Shown here one piece after another: positions 16,367 to 24,438 of a stretch of 27,529 bases of DNA. The position numbers were made by a program, and so were the translations under genes. The DNA comes from Flavobacterium psychrophilum (GTDB lineage Bacteria; Bacteroidota; Bacteroidia; Flavobacteriales; Flavobacteriaceae), in NCBI GenBank assembly GCA_945874225.1, contig CAMCFT010000037.1, positions 1-27,529 on the forward strand. The letters are read 5' to 3'. Within the stretch, counting starts at the first letter, position 1; every line of letters begins with the position of its first letter. Below the pieces are notes generated by a model. That model was not told the origin of the DNA. It saw nothing but the letters and a program-made list of their open reading frames with translations, and made no database searches.

Positions 16367-17509
16367 TTAGTCCTTCAATATATTTCTCGAAATCACTAAT
16401 TTTTGAATCTCTGTAGTTCCTTCTCCAATGGTACACAACTTAGAATCTCTAAAGAATTTCTCTACGGGATAATCTTTCGTGTAACCGTAACCACCGTGAA
16501 TTTGAATAGCTTCAGTAGATACTTTTACACAAACCTCAGACGAATACATTTTGCTCATTGCACCGAGTGTAGTCATATTTCGGTCTTTGTTTTTCAAAAA
16601 AGCGGCTTTGTGCAACAACAATTCCGAGGCTTCAATTTCGGTAGCCATATCGGCCAATTTAAATGCTATTGCTTGAAATTCGCTTATCGCTTTACCAAAC
16701 TGATGTCTTTCTTTCGAATATTTTAAAGAAGCTTCATAAGCTCCTTTTGCAATTCCGAGTGATAATGCTCCAATAGAAATTCTTCCACCGTCTAAAATTT
16801 TCATCGATTGAATAAAACCTTCACCTACTTCACCTAATCTATTTGCGTCTGGGATTCGACAATTGTCAAAGAATAGTTCTGCAGTTTCGCTGGCGCGCAT
16901 TCCTAATTTATTTGCTTTTTTTCCAGATGTAAATCCCGGCATTCCTTTTTCGAAAACAAATGCAGTCATCCCTCTAGAATCTCCTTTATTTCCTGTACGC
17001 ACTATAACTACTGCAATTTCGCCTGAAATTGCGTGAGTAATAAAATTTTTGGAACCGTTTACTATCCAATCATCCCCGTCTTTTACAGCAGTTGTGTTCA
17101 TTCCTCCCGCATCGGAACCGGTGTTGTGTTCTGTTAATCCCCAAGCTCCAATATGTTCGCCTGTAGCCAGTTTTGGAATCCATTTTTTCTTTTGCTCTTC
17201 GTTTCCAAAAGTCAAAATATGATTGGTACATAAAGAATTATGCGCTGCAACGGATAATCCTATAGAAGGATCCACTTTAGAAATTTCTTCAACAACCGTA
17301 ATGTATTCGTGATATCCTAATCCTGAACCGCCGAGTTCTTCTGGGACTAAAACGCCCATAAAACCCATTTCTCCTAATTTTTTGAACAAAGGAATTGGAA
17401 AAGTTTGGGCTTCATCCCACTCCATTATATAAGGTCTTATGTTTTGTTCGGCAAAATCTTTTATAGATTGTGCAATCATAGATTGCGTTTCGCTGTAATC
17501 GAAGTTCAT
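16367..17509 (-). CDS. Acyl-CoA dehydrogenase
   Basis: 380-residue FAD enzyme that oxidises acyl-CoA to 2-enoyl-CoA. The three domains are in order: helical N-terminal (1-115), beta domain with WGLTEHNTGSDAGGMNTTA and WIVNGSKNFIT (about 120-230), and helical C-terminal domain with RHQFGKAISEFQ and IQIHGGYGYTKDYPVEKFFRD. The catalytic base is probably E363 in GEGTTEIQ, the place used by short- and medium-chain enzymes. Chain-length or branched-chain preference cannot be read from the sequence. It follows the helix-hairpin-helix gene by 17 bases, so the two are likely co-transcribed, though no functional link is evident. Confidence 0.93.
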   Translation of the reverse strand: MNFDYSETQSMIAQSIKDFAEQNIRPYIMEWDEAQTFPIPLFKKLGEMGFMGVLVPEELGGSGLGYHEYITVVEEISKVDPSIGLSVAAHNSLCTNHILTFGNEEQKKKWIPKLATGEHIGAWGLTEHNTGSDAGGMNTTAVKDGDDWIVNGSKNFITHAISGEIAVVIVRTGNKGDSRGMTAFVFEKGMPGFTSGKKANKLGMRASETAELFFDNCRIPDANRLGEVGEGFIQSMKILDGGRISIGALSLGIAKGAYEASLKYSKERHQFGKAISEFQAIAFKLADMATEIEASELLLHKAAFLKNKDRNMTTLGAMSKMYSSEVCVKVSTEAIQIHGGYGYTKDYPVEKFFRDSKLCTIGEGTTEIQKLVISRNILKD

Positions 17510-17526
17510 TTTAATAGTGTATAATT

Positions 17527-18411
17527 TTAAAAGTCCAAATATAAGGCTATAATATTTGCCTTATCAATAGACAATCCTTTAATTTTTGTTAAATCTGCAA
17601 TATTTTTGATATCTCCGTTCATACTTCTGTAAGTAACTATATTTTTGGAAAGTGGGTATTTGAAGTATGGAAACTGCGAAAGTTCTTTTATGGAAGCATT
17701 ATTAATGTCAATTTTTTTAAGATTTGGCAGTGCCAAAACTTTGAAATGTGTATTCAGATTCTCAATAACTTCGTCCGAAAGTCCCCAAACGTCTTTCATT
17801 TGTTCCATTGAAACAAAACCTCCAAGACTTTCTTTGAATTTTAAAATCCGAAGTGAAATCGCTTCGCCTATTCCATAAATTTTAATTAAATCTTCCTGCG
17901 AGGCTTGATTGATGTCGATTATGACTATTTTTTCTTTTTTGGCGAAAGCTGTATTGGGATATTTATTATAGTCTTTGAATTCCTTTTTGTTATTTACCCA
18001 ATCCGGAAAATTGAAATACGGTGCAATAGCATTCAACAAGGAATCCGAAACTTTGGTCACAGCCTGAAACTCTTTTGGTGAGTTTACATATTTATTTTCT
18101 TTTCTAAAAGCAAGCAATCGGTCTATTTCTGCAACCGACATTCCGAGTTTATACCCTTTATAATCCGAAATAAAATTGGGATTGAAAGGATAAATCTTTG
18201 GAACATAATCCCGTTTTTGCTGTTTCATAGAATCAATTTGCGATTGTAGTGAGAGCCATTTTTCTTTTTCAGGAGAAGTTGTAGTAAAAGAACTAAAATC
18301 CACAAAAAAATAAGCCAACTGCAAAACAATAATTATCGCAAACAATAAAAAAATACCAGTTCGCTGGCCCCGAGAAAACTCAAAATAGGATTTTATTGCT
18401 TTGAAAGTCAT
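17527..18411 (-). CDS. Membrane-anchored helix-hairpin-helix (ComEA-like) protein
   Basis: 294 residues. A basic N-terminus with SRGQRTG is followed by one transmembrane helix (about 18-38), then a Ser/Thr/Lys-rich linker. Three helix-hairpin-helix repeats follow: about 75-135 (ISDYKGYKLGMSVAEIDRLLAF), 166-226 (IDINQASQEDLIKIYGIGEAISLRIL) and 234-294 (IDINNASIKELSQFPYFKYPLSKNIV). The repeats bind DNA without sequence preference. ComEA proteins act as DNA receptors outside the inner membrane during natural uptake, and the predicted topology (C-terminus in the periplasm) fits such a role, but no other competence gene is nearby. It is divergent from the permease, with 196 bases of A/T-rich DNA between. 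Confidence 0.85.
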   Translation of the reverse strand: MTFKAIKSYFEFSRGQRTGIFLLFAIIIVLQLAYFFVDFSSFTTTSPEKEKWLSLQSQIDSMKQQKRDYVPKIYPFNPNFISDYKGYKLGMSVAEIDRLLAFRKENKYVNSPKEFQAVTKVSDSLLNAIAPYFNFPDWVNNKKEFKDYNKYPNTAFAKKEKIVIIDINQASQEDLIKIYGIGEAISLRILKFKESLGGFVSMEQMKDVWGLSDEVIENLNTHFKVLALPNLKKIDINNASIKELSQFPYFKYPLSKNIVTYRSMNGDIKNIADLTKIKGLSIDKANIIALYLDF

Positions 18412-18571
18412 TTACTTGAGATTAAATAAATTCAGCTTGAATTGAATTTAGAATTTTAAATATAAGAAAAATTTTATAAATAAACACTTTCTTTGAAAAA
18501 AATATCTAAATTAAAAACAAACAATTTTAAAAAATAAAGATTTCTGTATCGCTCCAGCATTAAAAAAACAA

Positions 18572-18579
18572 TATATTTG
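18572..18579 (+). promoter_or_regulatory. Probable -7 element for the permease gene
   Basis: TATATTTG matches TAnnTTTG and lies 28 bases before the permease start. No TTTG was found 19 bases further upstream; the nearest candidate is TTTCTG at 18541-18546. Confidence 0.5.
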
Positions 18580-18607
18580 AAACCTATTAACAATAAACCA
18601 TAAATAT

Positions 18608-20098
18608 ATGTCTATTTGGAGAAGAAAACCATTAGCCCAACTTTTAGCTGAAGCCGCTGATTCTGAAAAAGGATTAAAAAGAACGCTGACTGCCTGGTCA
18701 TTAATCGCATTGGGAATTGGCGCCATTATTGGAGCTGGTTTGTTTGTAAGAACTGCAATGGCAGCTTCACAAAATGCCGGTCCATCCGTAACAATTGCTT
18801 TTATAGTTGCTGCCATTGGCTGCGCTTTGGCAGGTTTATGTTATGCTGAACTTTCATCATCCATTCCTATTTCAGGAAGTGCTTATACTTATACGTATGC
18901 TACAATGGGGGAATTTTTAGCTTGGATTATTGGTTGGGATTTAATTCTGGAATACGCTGTAGGTGCTGCCACTGTTGGGATTGCCTGGAGTGAATATCTC
19001 AATAACTTTTTGATTAATGTACTGCATATTAGCCCAATACCATTTGAATTTTCGCATTCTCCTTTCCAAAAATTGGTTGACCCAGTAACTCAAGTAACTC
19101 ATCACGGAATAATTAATTTACCTGCCTTATTTATTGTTGGGTTGATTACCTTATTACTAATAAAAGGAATTCAGGAATCAGCTTTTGTAAATGGCATCAT
19201 TGTAATCGTAAAAGTTACCATTGTAATTTTAATTATTGTAATTGGCTGGAATTTTATTAATCCTGTGAATCACACGCCTTATATTCCTGCAGCTTCTGTA
19301 TTTACTGACGAGCACGGCATTGACCATAGTTATGGTGGCATTATGGGGATTTTGGGAGCAGCAGGAACTGTGTTTTTTGCTTTTATTGGGTTTGATGCAG
19401 TGAGTACTGCTGCACAGGAAACTAAGAATCCTAAAAAGGCGATGCCAATAGGAATCCTAGGTTCACTAGCTGTATGTACCATATTGTATATTCTTTTTGC
19501 TCACGTATTAACTGGCGTTGCAACTGTTGAAGATTTTAGAACCGGAGGAAAAGAAGCTTCGGTAGCATTTGCCATAAACAAATATATGATTGGATATACT
19601 TGGTTGGGTCAATTGGTAACTGTAGCTATTTTGTTTGGATTTACCTCCGTAATATTGGTGATGCTACTAGGACAATCCAGAGTATTTTATGCTATGGGAA
19701 AAGACGGGTTATTACCTAAAATGTTTAGTGATTTACATTCAAAATTCAAAACCCCTTATAAGGCTAACGTTGCTATTTTAGTAATTGTTGGTGCATTTGC
19801 TGCATTTGTTCCCGGCGATATTGTTGGTGACATGACCAGTATCGGGACATTATTTGCTTTTGTATTGGTCTGTATTTCGGTAATTATTTTAAGAAAAACT
19901 GAGCCCGATATGAAAAGAGAATTTAGAACACCTTGGGTTCCTTTTGTTCCAATATTAGGCGTTGTGGTTTGTCTTGCTATGATGTATGGTTTAGGATGGC
20001 CTAACTGGCTCAGACTTTTTGCCTGGATGGCCATTGGAGTTGTAATCTATTTTGCTTATAGCAAGAAAAATAGTGTATTGAACAATCCGGATAAATAA
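18608..20098 (+). CDS. APC-family amino-acid permease (cationic amino-acid transporter type)
   Basis: 496-residue inner-membrane transporter with about 12-14 hydrophobic helices and a short basic N-terminus (SIWRRKP). The substrate-binding GIGAIIGAGLF segment (36-46) in the first helix is intact. Conserved PISGSAYTYTYATMGEFLAWIIGWDLILEY and AFIGFDAVSTAAQETKNPKKAMPIGI place it with the CAT/YfnA group, which imports cationic or neutral amino acids by proton symport or exchange. The specific substrate is not predictable. It stands alone on the plus strand, with its own promoter element upstream and a strong terminator downstream. Confidence 0.92.
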   Translation: MSIWRRKPLAQLLAEAADSEKGLKRTLTAWSLIALGIGAIIGAGLFVRTAMAASQNAGPSVTIAFIVAAIGCALAGLCYAELSSSIPISGSAYTYTYATMGEFLAWIIGWDLILEYAVGAATVGIAWSEYLNNFLINVLHISPIPFEFSHSPFQKLVDPVTQVTHHGIINLPALFIVGLITLLLIKGIQESAFVNGIIVIVKVTIVILIIVIGWNFINPVNHTPYIPAASVFTDEHGIDHSYGGIMGILGAAGTVFFAFIGFDAVSTAAQETKNPKKAMPIGILGSLAVCTILYILFAHVLTGVATVEDFRTGGKEASVAFAINKYMIGYTWLGQLVTVAILFGFTSVILVMLLGQSRVFYAMGKDGLLPKMFSDLHSKFKTPYKANVAILVIVGAFAAFVPGDIVGDMTSIGTLFAFVLVCISVIILRKTEPDMKREFRTPWVPFVPILGVVVCLAMMYGLGWPNWLRLFAWMAIGVVIYFAYSKKNSVLNNPDK

Positions 20099-20110
20099 TT
20101 TAACACCTTA

Positions 20111-20158
20111 TTAAAAAAGGGATTATAAAGTGGCTTTACTTTATAATCCCTTTTTTAA
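20111..20158. terminator. Perfect 20-bp bidirectional terminator
   Basis: Arms of exactly 20 bases (20111-20130 and 20139-20158) are perfect reverse complements around an 8-base loop, with AAAAAAGGG/CCCTTTTTT giving T6 on either strand. It serves the permease (plus) and the PspC gene (minus), which converge on it. Confidence 0.95.
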
Positions 20159-20174
20159 TATTTATAACTGTTTG

Positions 20175-20402
20175 CTACAAATCAAAAACCGAAGTGCGCT
20201 TGGCTCGAATCAAATCTTTCAGTCGAATCCAAAAAGCCAACGTCAGATAAACACCAAACCACAAACCAGCCGTAACAAATGAGATGTAAATGAAAAACAA
20301 TCTCACGTCTGAAACCCGCATTCCCAATTTGTCTGCAAGGCGAGATGAAACGTGAAAACCGTTTTTTTCGGAAAAGTATTTTAACTGCAGTATTGCTTTC
20401 AT
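20175..20402 (-). CDS. PspC domain protein
   Basis: 75 residues, consisting of little more than one PspC domain. KNGFHVSSRLADKLGMRVSDVRLFFIYISF (about 13-42) is the conserved N-terminal part, followed by a hydrophobic stretch with one or two helices (about 33-60) and a basic tail. PspC proteins sit in the inner membrane and take part in envelope-stress responses in enterobacteria; no other psp gene is nearby, and stand-alone PspC proteins of Bacteroidetes are not well characterised. It lies downstream of DUF2851 on the same strand, separated by 115 bases that carry a repeat. Confidence 0.85.
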   Translation of the reverse strand: MKAILQLKYFSEKNGFHVSSRLADKLGMRVSDVRLFFIYISFVTAGLWFGVYLTLAFWIRLKDLIRAKRTSVFDL

Positions 20403-20424
20403 TTCTTAGGCTTTACCCTTCGTC

Positions 20425-20442
20425 TCTCGACTGCGCTCGAGA
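20425..20442. repeat. TCTCGA-CTGCGC-TCGAGA hairpin repeat
   Basis: The 6-bp stem TCTCGA/TCGAGA (20425-20430/20437-20442) has loop CTGCGC. The 13-mer CGACTGCGCTCGA (20428-20440) recurs in reverse orientation at 27494-27506, and the window ends in another TCTCGACTG. It belongs to a dispersed intergenic family. Confidence 0.7.
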
Positions 20443-20517
20443 TGACACGCTCAGGGTGACAATAATTAGGGGTAAAATTACGAAATTATATAATTCTTAA
20501 AACAACAAATTAATAAA

Positions 20518-21789
20518 TTAACTTTTTTTCAACAATTCCATCCCAATGGCACATTCTAAGCAACGACTCTTGTTGCAATATTCATTTTTGAGTTGCAATA
20601 AAGATTGAGTTTCAAAAGCGTTTTTTGATTTTAATCCAAAAGAACTGAATTTATCCATAATCGCATTCTTCTCTGGCGCCACTAGATTTAAAAGCTGAAT
20701 CAGGTCTTCTGAAATTTCCTTTCCCCTGCTTTTTGCGAAGGCAAATTGAAGCGGAATTATGGTGTTTATTATAATCAAATCAATAAATGATTTAGATAGC
20801 TTCTTTTTTTTCTTCGGACTTTCTTTGTCGAACTGATAATGATTTTGCCAATAATTCGATGCTGAAACGTCGAAGGCTTCATAAATATTTTGGATTGAAC
20901 CTGAAGTGCTGATTTTTGAAAACAAGTTTTGCTGACTGTGGTATAAATTTGCTAATTGTGACAATCGAATCGTGGGGAAATTATCTGGGCGATGTTTAAA
21001 AAACTGGACAGGTTCAACAATTTTCTTTTCCAATTGGTATTTGTGCAACAAATAAAAATACCTGAATTTCAAATCCTTGAAATAGTTATCTTCCTTTTCC
21101 AATTCCAATAATCCTGCATTTCCCAGAAACAAGGCTTCCAAATTTTCGACCTCAAAACTTTCTTTTCTGATGACGGAAAACGGAATGGATTGGGCGATTT
21201 TTAAAAAGATTTCACCGTTAGTATTCAATCCAAAATTCTTAGCCAAAAGGCAAAACAATACTGCTTCCCAATCGTTGTTGGTCAGTTGCAATAACTCGTA
21301 AATGGGTTTTGATTTTCTTTCCAAACGTTCAAAAAACATGCGTTCCTGCCAATTTCGCAAAGCAAATTCATCAATATCTTTTAATTGCTTTTCGCAAAAA
21401 ATCCAAGACTTTGGAATCATCAATGATTGATAATTAGCAATTGTTGCTAAATCAACCTGTTTCTTAAGTTCCAGAACCGGAATTTCAGTATTGTTGCTCC
21501 TGAAAATTTCAGTGTCGTGCTCCCAAACCACGTGAAGAATTACGTTTTCATAAGCAGCATCTCTTTCGTGATGATGCACATACCAATCCGAAGATTTAAG
21601 ATGAATCTCCACATTTCCAGCCCATTTTTGGTCGCCAATAACAATTTGTGCATTGAAAAAATCGGGGCCGGAAAGCTCTAGATATTGTCCAACATTAACA
21701 ATGGTAATTTCCTCTCCATTGGAAGTTTTCAAATTCAAAGTATCGAATTTCTTAAATTTCCAAAGATAATGGAGGAATTCTTCTTTCAT
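20518..21789 (-). CDS. DUF2851 family protein
   Basis: 423 residues, usual length for this family of unknown function from Bacteroidetes and relatives. The conserved N-terminal part has LSGPDFFNAQI, GNVEIHLKSSDWYVHHHERD (two to four His and an Asp, possibly a metal site) and NVILHVVWEHD. The middle is helical. The C-terminus carries a cysteine group, C405-x4-C410-x2-C413 (CNKSRCLEC). There is no signal peptide or membrane segment, so it is presumably cytoplasmic. It lies 55 bases downstream of the exonuclease gene on the same strand and may share its transcript, which would hint at nucleic-acid metabolism; that is inference only. Confidence 0.88.
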   Translation of the reverse strand: MKEEFLHYLWKFKKFDTLNLKTSNGEEITIVNVGQYLELSGPDFFNAQIVIGDQKWAGNVEIHLKSSDWYVHHHERDAAYENVILHVVWEHDTEIFRSNNTEIPVLELKKQVDLATIANYQSLMIPKSWIFCEKQLKDIDEFALRNWQERMFFERLERKSKPIYELLQLTNNDWEAVLFCLLAKNFGLNTNGEIFLKIAQSIPFSVIRKESFEVENLEALFLGNAGLLELEKEDNYFKDLKFRYFYLLHKYQLEKKIVEPVQFFKHRPDNFPTIRLSQLANLYHSQQNLFSKISTSGSIQNIYEAFDVSASNYWQNHYQFDKESPKKKKKLSKSFIDLIIINTIIPLQFAFAKSRGKEISEDLIQLLNLVAPEKNAIMDKFSSFGLKSKNAFETQSLLQLKNEYCNKSRCLECAIGMELLKKS

Positions 21790-21844
21790 GTATTACATTA
21801 TTTAATATAAACTAAAGTGGTGAAAAATTGTAACTATGATCAAT

Positions 21845-22327
21845 TTACCTCATCAAATACAATTTGGCGCAAGCCCGAGCATCGGACAATGCTTCGTGGT
21901 GGTTCAAGGCAATTTTCATTTCACGGCAACAATCACTCAACTTAGTTGGTTTTAATCCTTTAGCTTTGTAAATTTTTACGGTGCATTCCCAACGGGAACC
22001 AATATTAAGCTCCTCATAATCCAAGCCATAAAGAGCCATTGATTTAGCTAGTACATTTCGGTCAAAACTTTCGTTATGCGCAACTACCACTCGGTTTTGA
22101 AGACGTCTTTTAATTTCGGGGTAAACTTGCGCAAAGGTTTTTGCGTTAGCCGTATCGCGAGGATAAATGCCATGAACTGCTATGGTAAAATGGGAATATT
22201 CATTTCTAGGAGGCTTGATTAAGGTAACAAATTCGTCAACAATTACGCCATTTTCAACGGTAACAATACCTACAGAACAAGGATGATAGGCCGTGGCGGT
22301 TTCAAAATCTATGGCAGTGAAAGTCAA
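21845..22327 (-). CDS. DEDDh-type 3'-5' exonuclease
   Basis: 160 residues, a single exonuclease domain of the DnaQ/RNase T class. Catalytic residues are all visible: D7 and E9 (AIDFET), D89 (AHNESFD, 83-89), and H144 and D149 (HEALSDA). It should remove nucleotides from DNA or RNA 3' ends with two metal ions. Without a polymerase, BRCT or GIY-YIG part it is not the full polymerase III epsilon chain, and its specific role (proofreading aid, repair or RNA trimming) is open. A TATATTTG element at 22389-22396 probably drives it. Confidence 0.92.
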   Translation of the reverse strand: MTFTAIDFETATAYHPCSVGIVTVENGVIVDEFVTLIKPPRNEYSHFTIAVHGIYPRDTANAKTFAQVYPEIKRRLQNRVVVAHNESFDRNVLAKSMALYGLDYEELNIGSRWECTVKIYKAKGLKPTKLSDCCREMKIALNHHEALSDARACAKLYLMR

Positions 22328-22388
22328 TTTAATTTTAGATTTAGGATTAACGATTTTAGATTACAGATTTTCGACTTTCATCGAAATA

Positions 22389-22396
22389 CAAATATA
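22389..22396 (-). promoter_or_regulatory. Probable -7 element for the exonuclease gene
   Basis: TATATTTG on the minus strand, 61 bases before the exonuclease start. No TTTG stands at 19-base spacing upstream. Confidence 0.4.
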
Positions 22397-22471
22397 ATTT
22401 ATTATGAATAAATTATAAAAAAAATGCTTTTTACTTTCCAAAAATAATTAAAAATCACCTATCTATAAAAA

Positions 22472-22870
22472 TCAAAATGCTATTTCATAAACATCACAAC
22501 TAATATAATCCAACAATCTCTCTTTATATATTATTTCATCATAAAAATGTTCCGGCCAGAAAGTAGATGCATAAAAATACATTAATTCAAAAACGTCGTC
22601 ATATTGAGTTGCTAAAACATCTAGATATTTTATATAACGATTATGGCAAAAATAATCTTCATCAAAGTCAGTATTCATAACGGCTGATTCTTTTTTTTGT
22701 ATTGGAAACCCTTCTACTTCATAGCCTTTACTAATACAATAATCTGATATTATTTCAACCACATAACTTTCATGAATTTCACCATATTTAAAACAATCTA
22801 GGCGGTCGCCTAAAACATCCCAAACTTCATGGATTTCCAAAATGCTGTTTTTAACTGATTCTATTTCCAT
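22472..22870 (-). CDS. Hypothetical acidic protein
   Basis: 132 residues, not recognised. The sequence is rich in Asp and Glu and very rich in aromatic residues (Tyr and Phe throughout the second half, e.g. VFELMYFYASTFWPEHFYDEIIY). Five or so cysteines are scattered without a zinc spacing. There is no signal peptide or transmembrane helix. Small acidic orphan proteins of this type are often immunity proteins or inhibitors, but no toxin gene is adjacent and the idea is only a possibility. It stands alone, with its own TATATTTG element 24 bases upstream of the ATG. The DNA is as AT-rich as the surroundings, so transfer is not shown. The open frame, promoter element and protein-like composition support a real gene. 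Confidence 0.7.
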   Translation of the reverse strand: MEIESVKNSILEIHEVWDVLGDRLDCFKYGEIHESYVVEIISDYCISKGYEVEGFPIQKKESAVMNTDFDEDYFCHNRYIKYLDVLATQYDDVFELMYFYASTFWPEHFYDEIIYKERLLDYISCDVYEIAF

Positions 22871-22893
22871 TTGAATAATTATTTATTGTTTTC

Positions 22894-22901
22894 CAAATAT
22901 A
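22894..22901 (-). promoter_or_regulatory. Probable -7 element for the hypothetical acidic protein
   Basis: TATATTTG on the minus strand, 23 bases before the start codon, would give a leader of under 20 bases. No matching -33 TTTG was found at 19-base spacing. Confidence 0.45.
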
Positions 22902-22970
22902 AATAAGTTAAAAATTATTATTTTACGGCTTTCCCCATTTTGTGCATTTTTTTTTAAAAATTATAAACTA

Positions 22971-23002
22971 AAAAAACCTGCAAGGTTTTTAAATCTTGCA
23001 GG
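22971..23002 (-). terminator. Terminator of the cystathionine beta-synthase gene, made from a palindromic repeat
   Basis: The stem CCTGCAAG/CTTGCAGG (22977-22984/22995-23002) continues with a wobble and A-T pairs into a tiny loop, and is followed by six T on the minus strand (complement of 22971-22976). It lies 58 bases after the stop. The core ACCT-GCA-AGGTTTTTAAA follows the same plan as the palindrome at 6-39. Confidence 0.8.
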
Positions 23003-23060
23003 CGTATGTTAAATGCTCTTTAACAGCACTTTGTCTTCGCTCTGTATAAATATATAACTT

Positions 23061-24422
23061 CTATTTTAAAGACCCAATAATATCTGACTTGGTAATAATT
23101 TGATGGTGTCCGTTTTCTAAATCAACCAAAACAGCTTCATTTTCTTTTGAAAACAATTTAGAAACTTCTTCGATTGTAGTTCCCAATTTTACAATTGGAT
23201 ATGGTCTTCCCATAATTTCGCGAATAGGTTTTTCAACGGAGTTTTTGTCATTCACATAGCTACGAAACAAATCTGATTCGTCTACTGAACCCACAAATCC
23301 AGTGATGTCTATAACCGGAATTTGCGAAATATTATGCTTACGCATTCTTTCGATAGCGTGCGAAACCAATTCTTCGGTACGCACTACAATTAATGGTCTG
23401 GAAAGATTATCTTTAATAATATCTTCGGCTTTTGTGATTTTTTCATCCAGAAAACCACGCTCCCGCATCCATTCGTCATTGTACATTTTGCCCACATAAC
23501 GACTTCCTGAATCGTGAAATAATACCACAACCACGTCTTCTGGCTTGAAATGTTCCTTGAGTTGCAACAAGCCTTTTATGGCTGCGCCAGCTGAATTTCC
23601 CGCAAATATACCTTCTTCAAGCGCAATTCTACGAGTATAAACTGCAGCATCTTTATCGGTTACTTTTGTAAAACCATCGATTAGCGAAAAGTCAACATTC
23701 TTTGGCAAAATGTCTTCTCCAATGCCTTCTGTGATATAGGAATAGATTTCGTTTTCGTCGAAAATTCCTGTTTCGTGGTATTTTTTAAACACTGAACCAT
23801 AAGTGTCAATTCCCCAAATTTTAATATTGGGGTTCTGCTCTTTTAAATATTTTCCAACTCCGGAAATGGTTCCGCCAGTTCCCACACCCGAAACGAAATG
23901 AGTAATTTTTCCGTCGGTTTGTTTCCAAATTTCGGGACCGGTTTGTTCGTAATGTGCCAATGAATTGGATAAGTTATCGTATTGGTTTACATACCAAGAA
24001 TTAGGTGTTTCAGCCGCTAACCTTTTGGAAACCGAATAATACGAACGAGGATCTGTTGGCTCCACATCAGTAGGACAAACAATTACTTTTGCTCCCACGG
24101 CGCGAAGAATATCCATTTTTTCTTTGGACTGCTTATCTGAAATTACACAAATCAATTTGTATCCTTTGATGATGGCGACCAATGCCAATCCCATTCCGGT
24201 ATTTCCGGAAGTACCTTCGATAATGGTTCCGCCTGGTTTTAGACGACCGTCAGCTTCGGCATCTTCAATCATTTTTACGGCCATTCGGTCTTTAACGGAA
24301 TTTCCTGGATTGAAAGTTTCTACTTTGGCAAGGACCAAAGCGTCAACACCGTCAACCACTTTATTGAGTTTTACTAAAGGCGTTCCTCCTATTGTTCCTA
24401 ATATATTTTCTGAATATTGCAT
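23061..24422 (-). CDS. Cystathionine beta-synthase-like PLP enzyme with CBS domains
   Basis: 453 residues. The N-terminal fold-type II PLP domain (about 1-325) has the cofactor lysine K44 in NPGNSVKDR, the phosphate/substrate loop EGTSGNTG (69-76) and the glycine loop SGVGTGGT. Two C-terminal CBS domains follow (from about 340). This layout is that of cystathionine beta-synthase, which joins serine and homocysteine; cysteine synthases lack the CBS pair, although activity as O-acetylserine sulfhydrylase cannot be excluded. There is no heme-binding N-terminal extension. The frame extends upstream into the porin tail, but MQYSENILGTIGGTP at 24422 is the natural start, 16 bases after the porin stop, so the two genes share a transcript. 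Confidence 0.9.
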   Translation of the reverse strand: MQYSENILGTIGGTPLVKLNKVVDGVDALVLAKVETFNPGNSVKDRMAVKMIEDAEADGRLKPGGTIIEGTSGNTGMGLALVAIIKGYKLICVISDKQSKEKMDILRAVGAKVIVCPTDVEPTDPRSYYSVSKRLAAETPNSWYVNQYDNLSNSLAHYEQTGPEIWKQTDGKITHFVSGVGTGGTISGVGKYLKEQNPNIKIWGIDTYGSVFKKYHETGIFDENEIYSYITEGIGEDILPKNVDFSLIDGFTKVTDKDAAVYTRRIALEEGIFAGNSAGAAIKGLLQLKEHFKPEDVVVVLFHDSGSRYVGKMYNDEWMRERGFLDEKITKAEDIIKDNLSRPLIVVRTEELVSHAIERMRKHNISQIPVIDITGFVGSVDESDLFRSYVNDKNSVEKPIREIMGRPYPIVKLGTTIEEVSKLFSKENEAVLVDLENGHHQIITKSDIIGSLK

Positions 24423-24438
24423 TTTAAAAAATTTAAAA

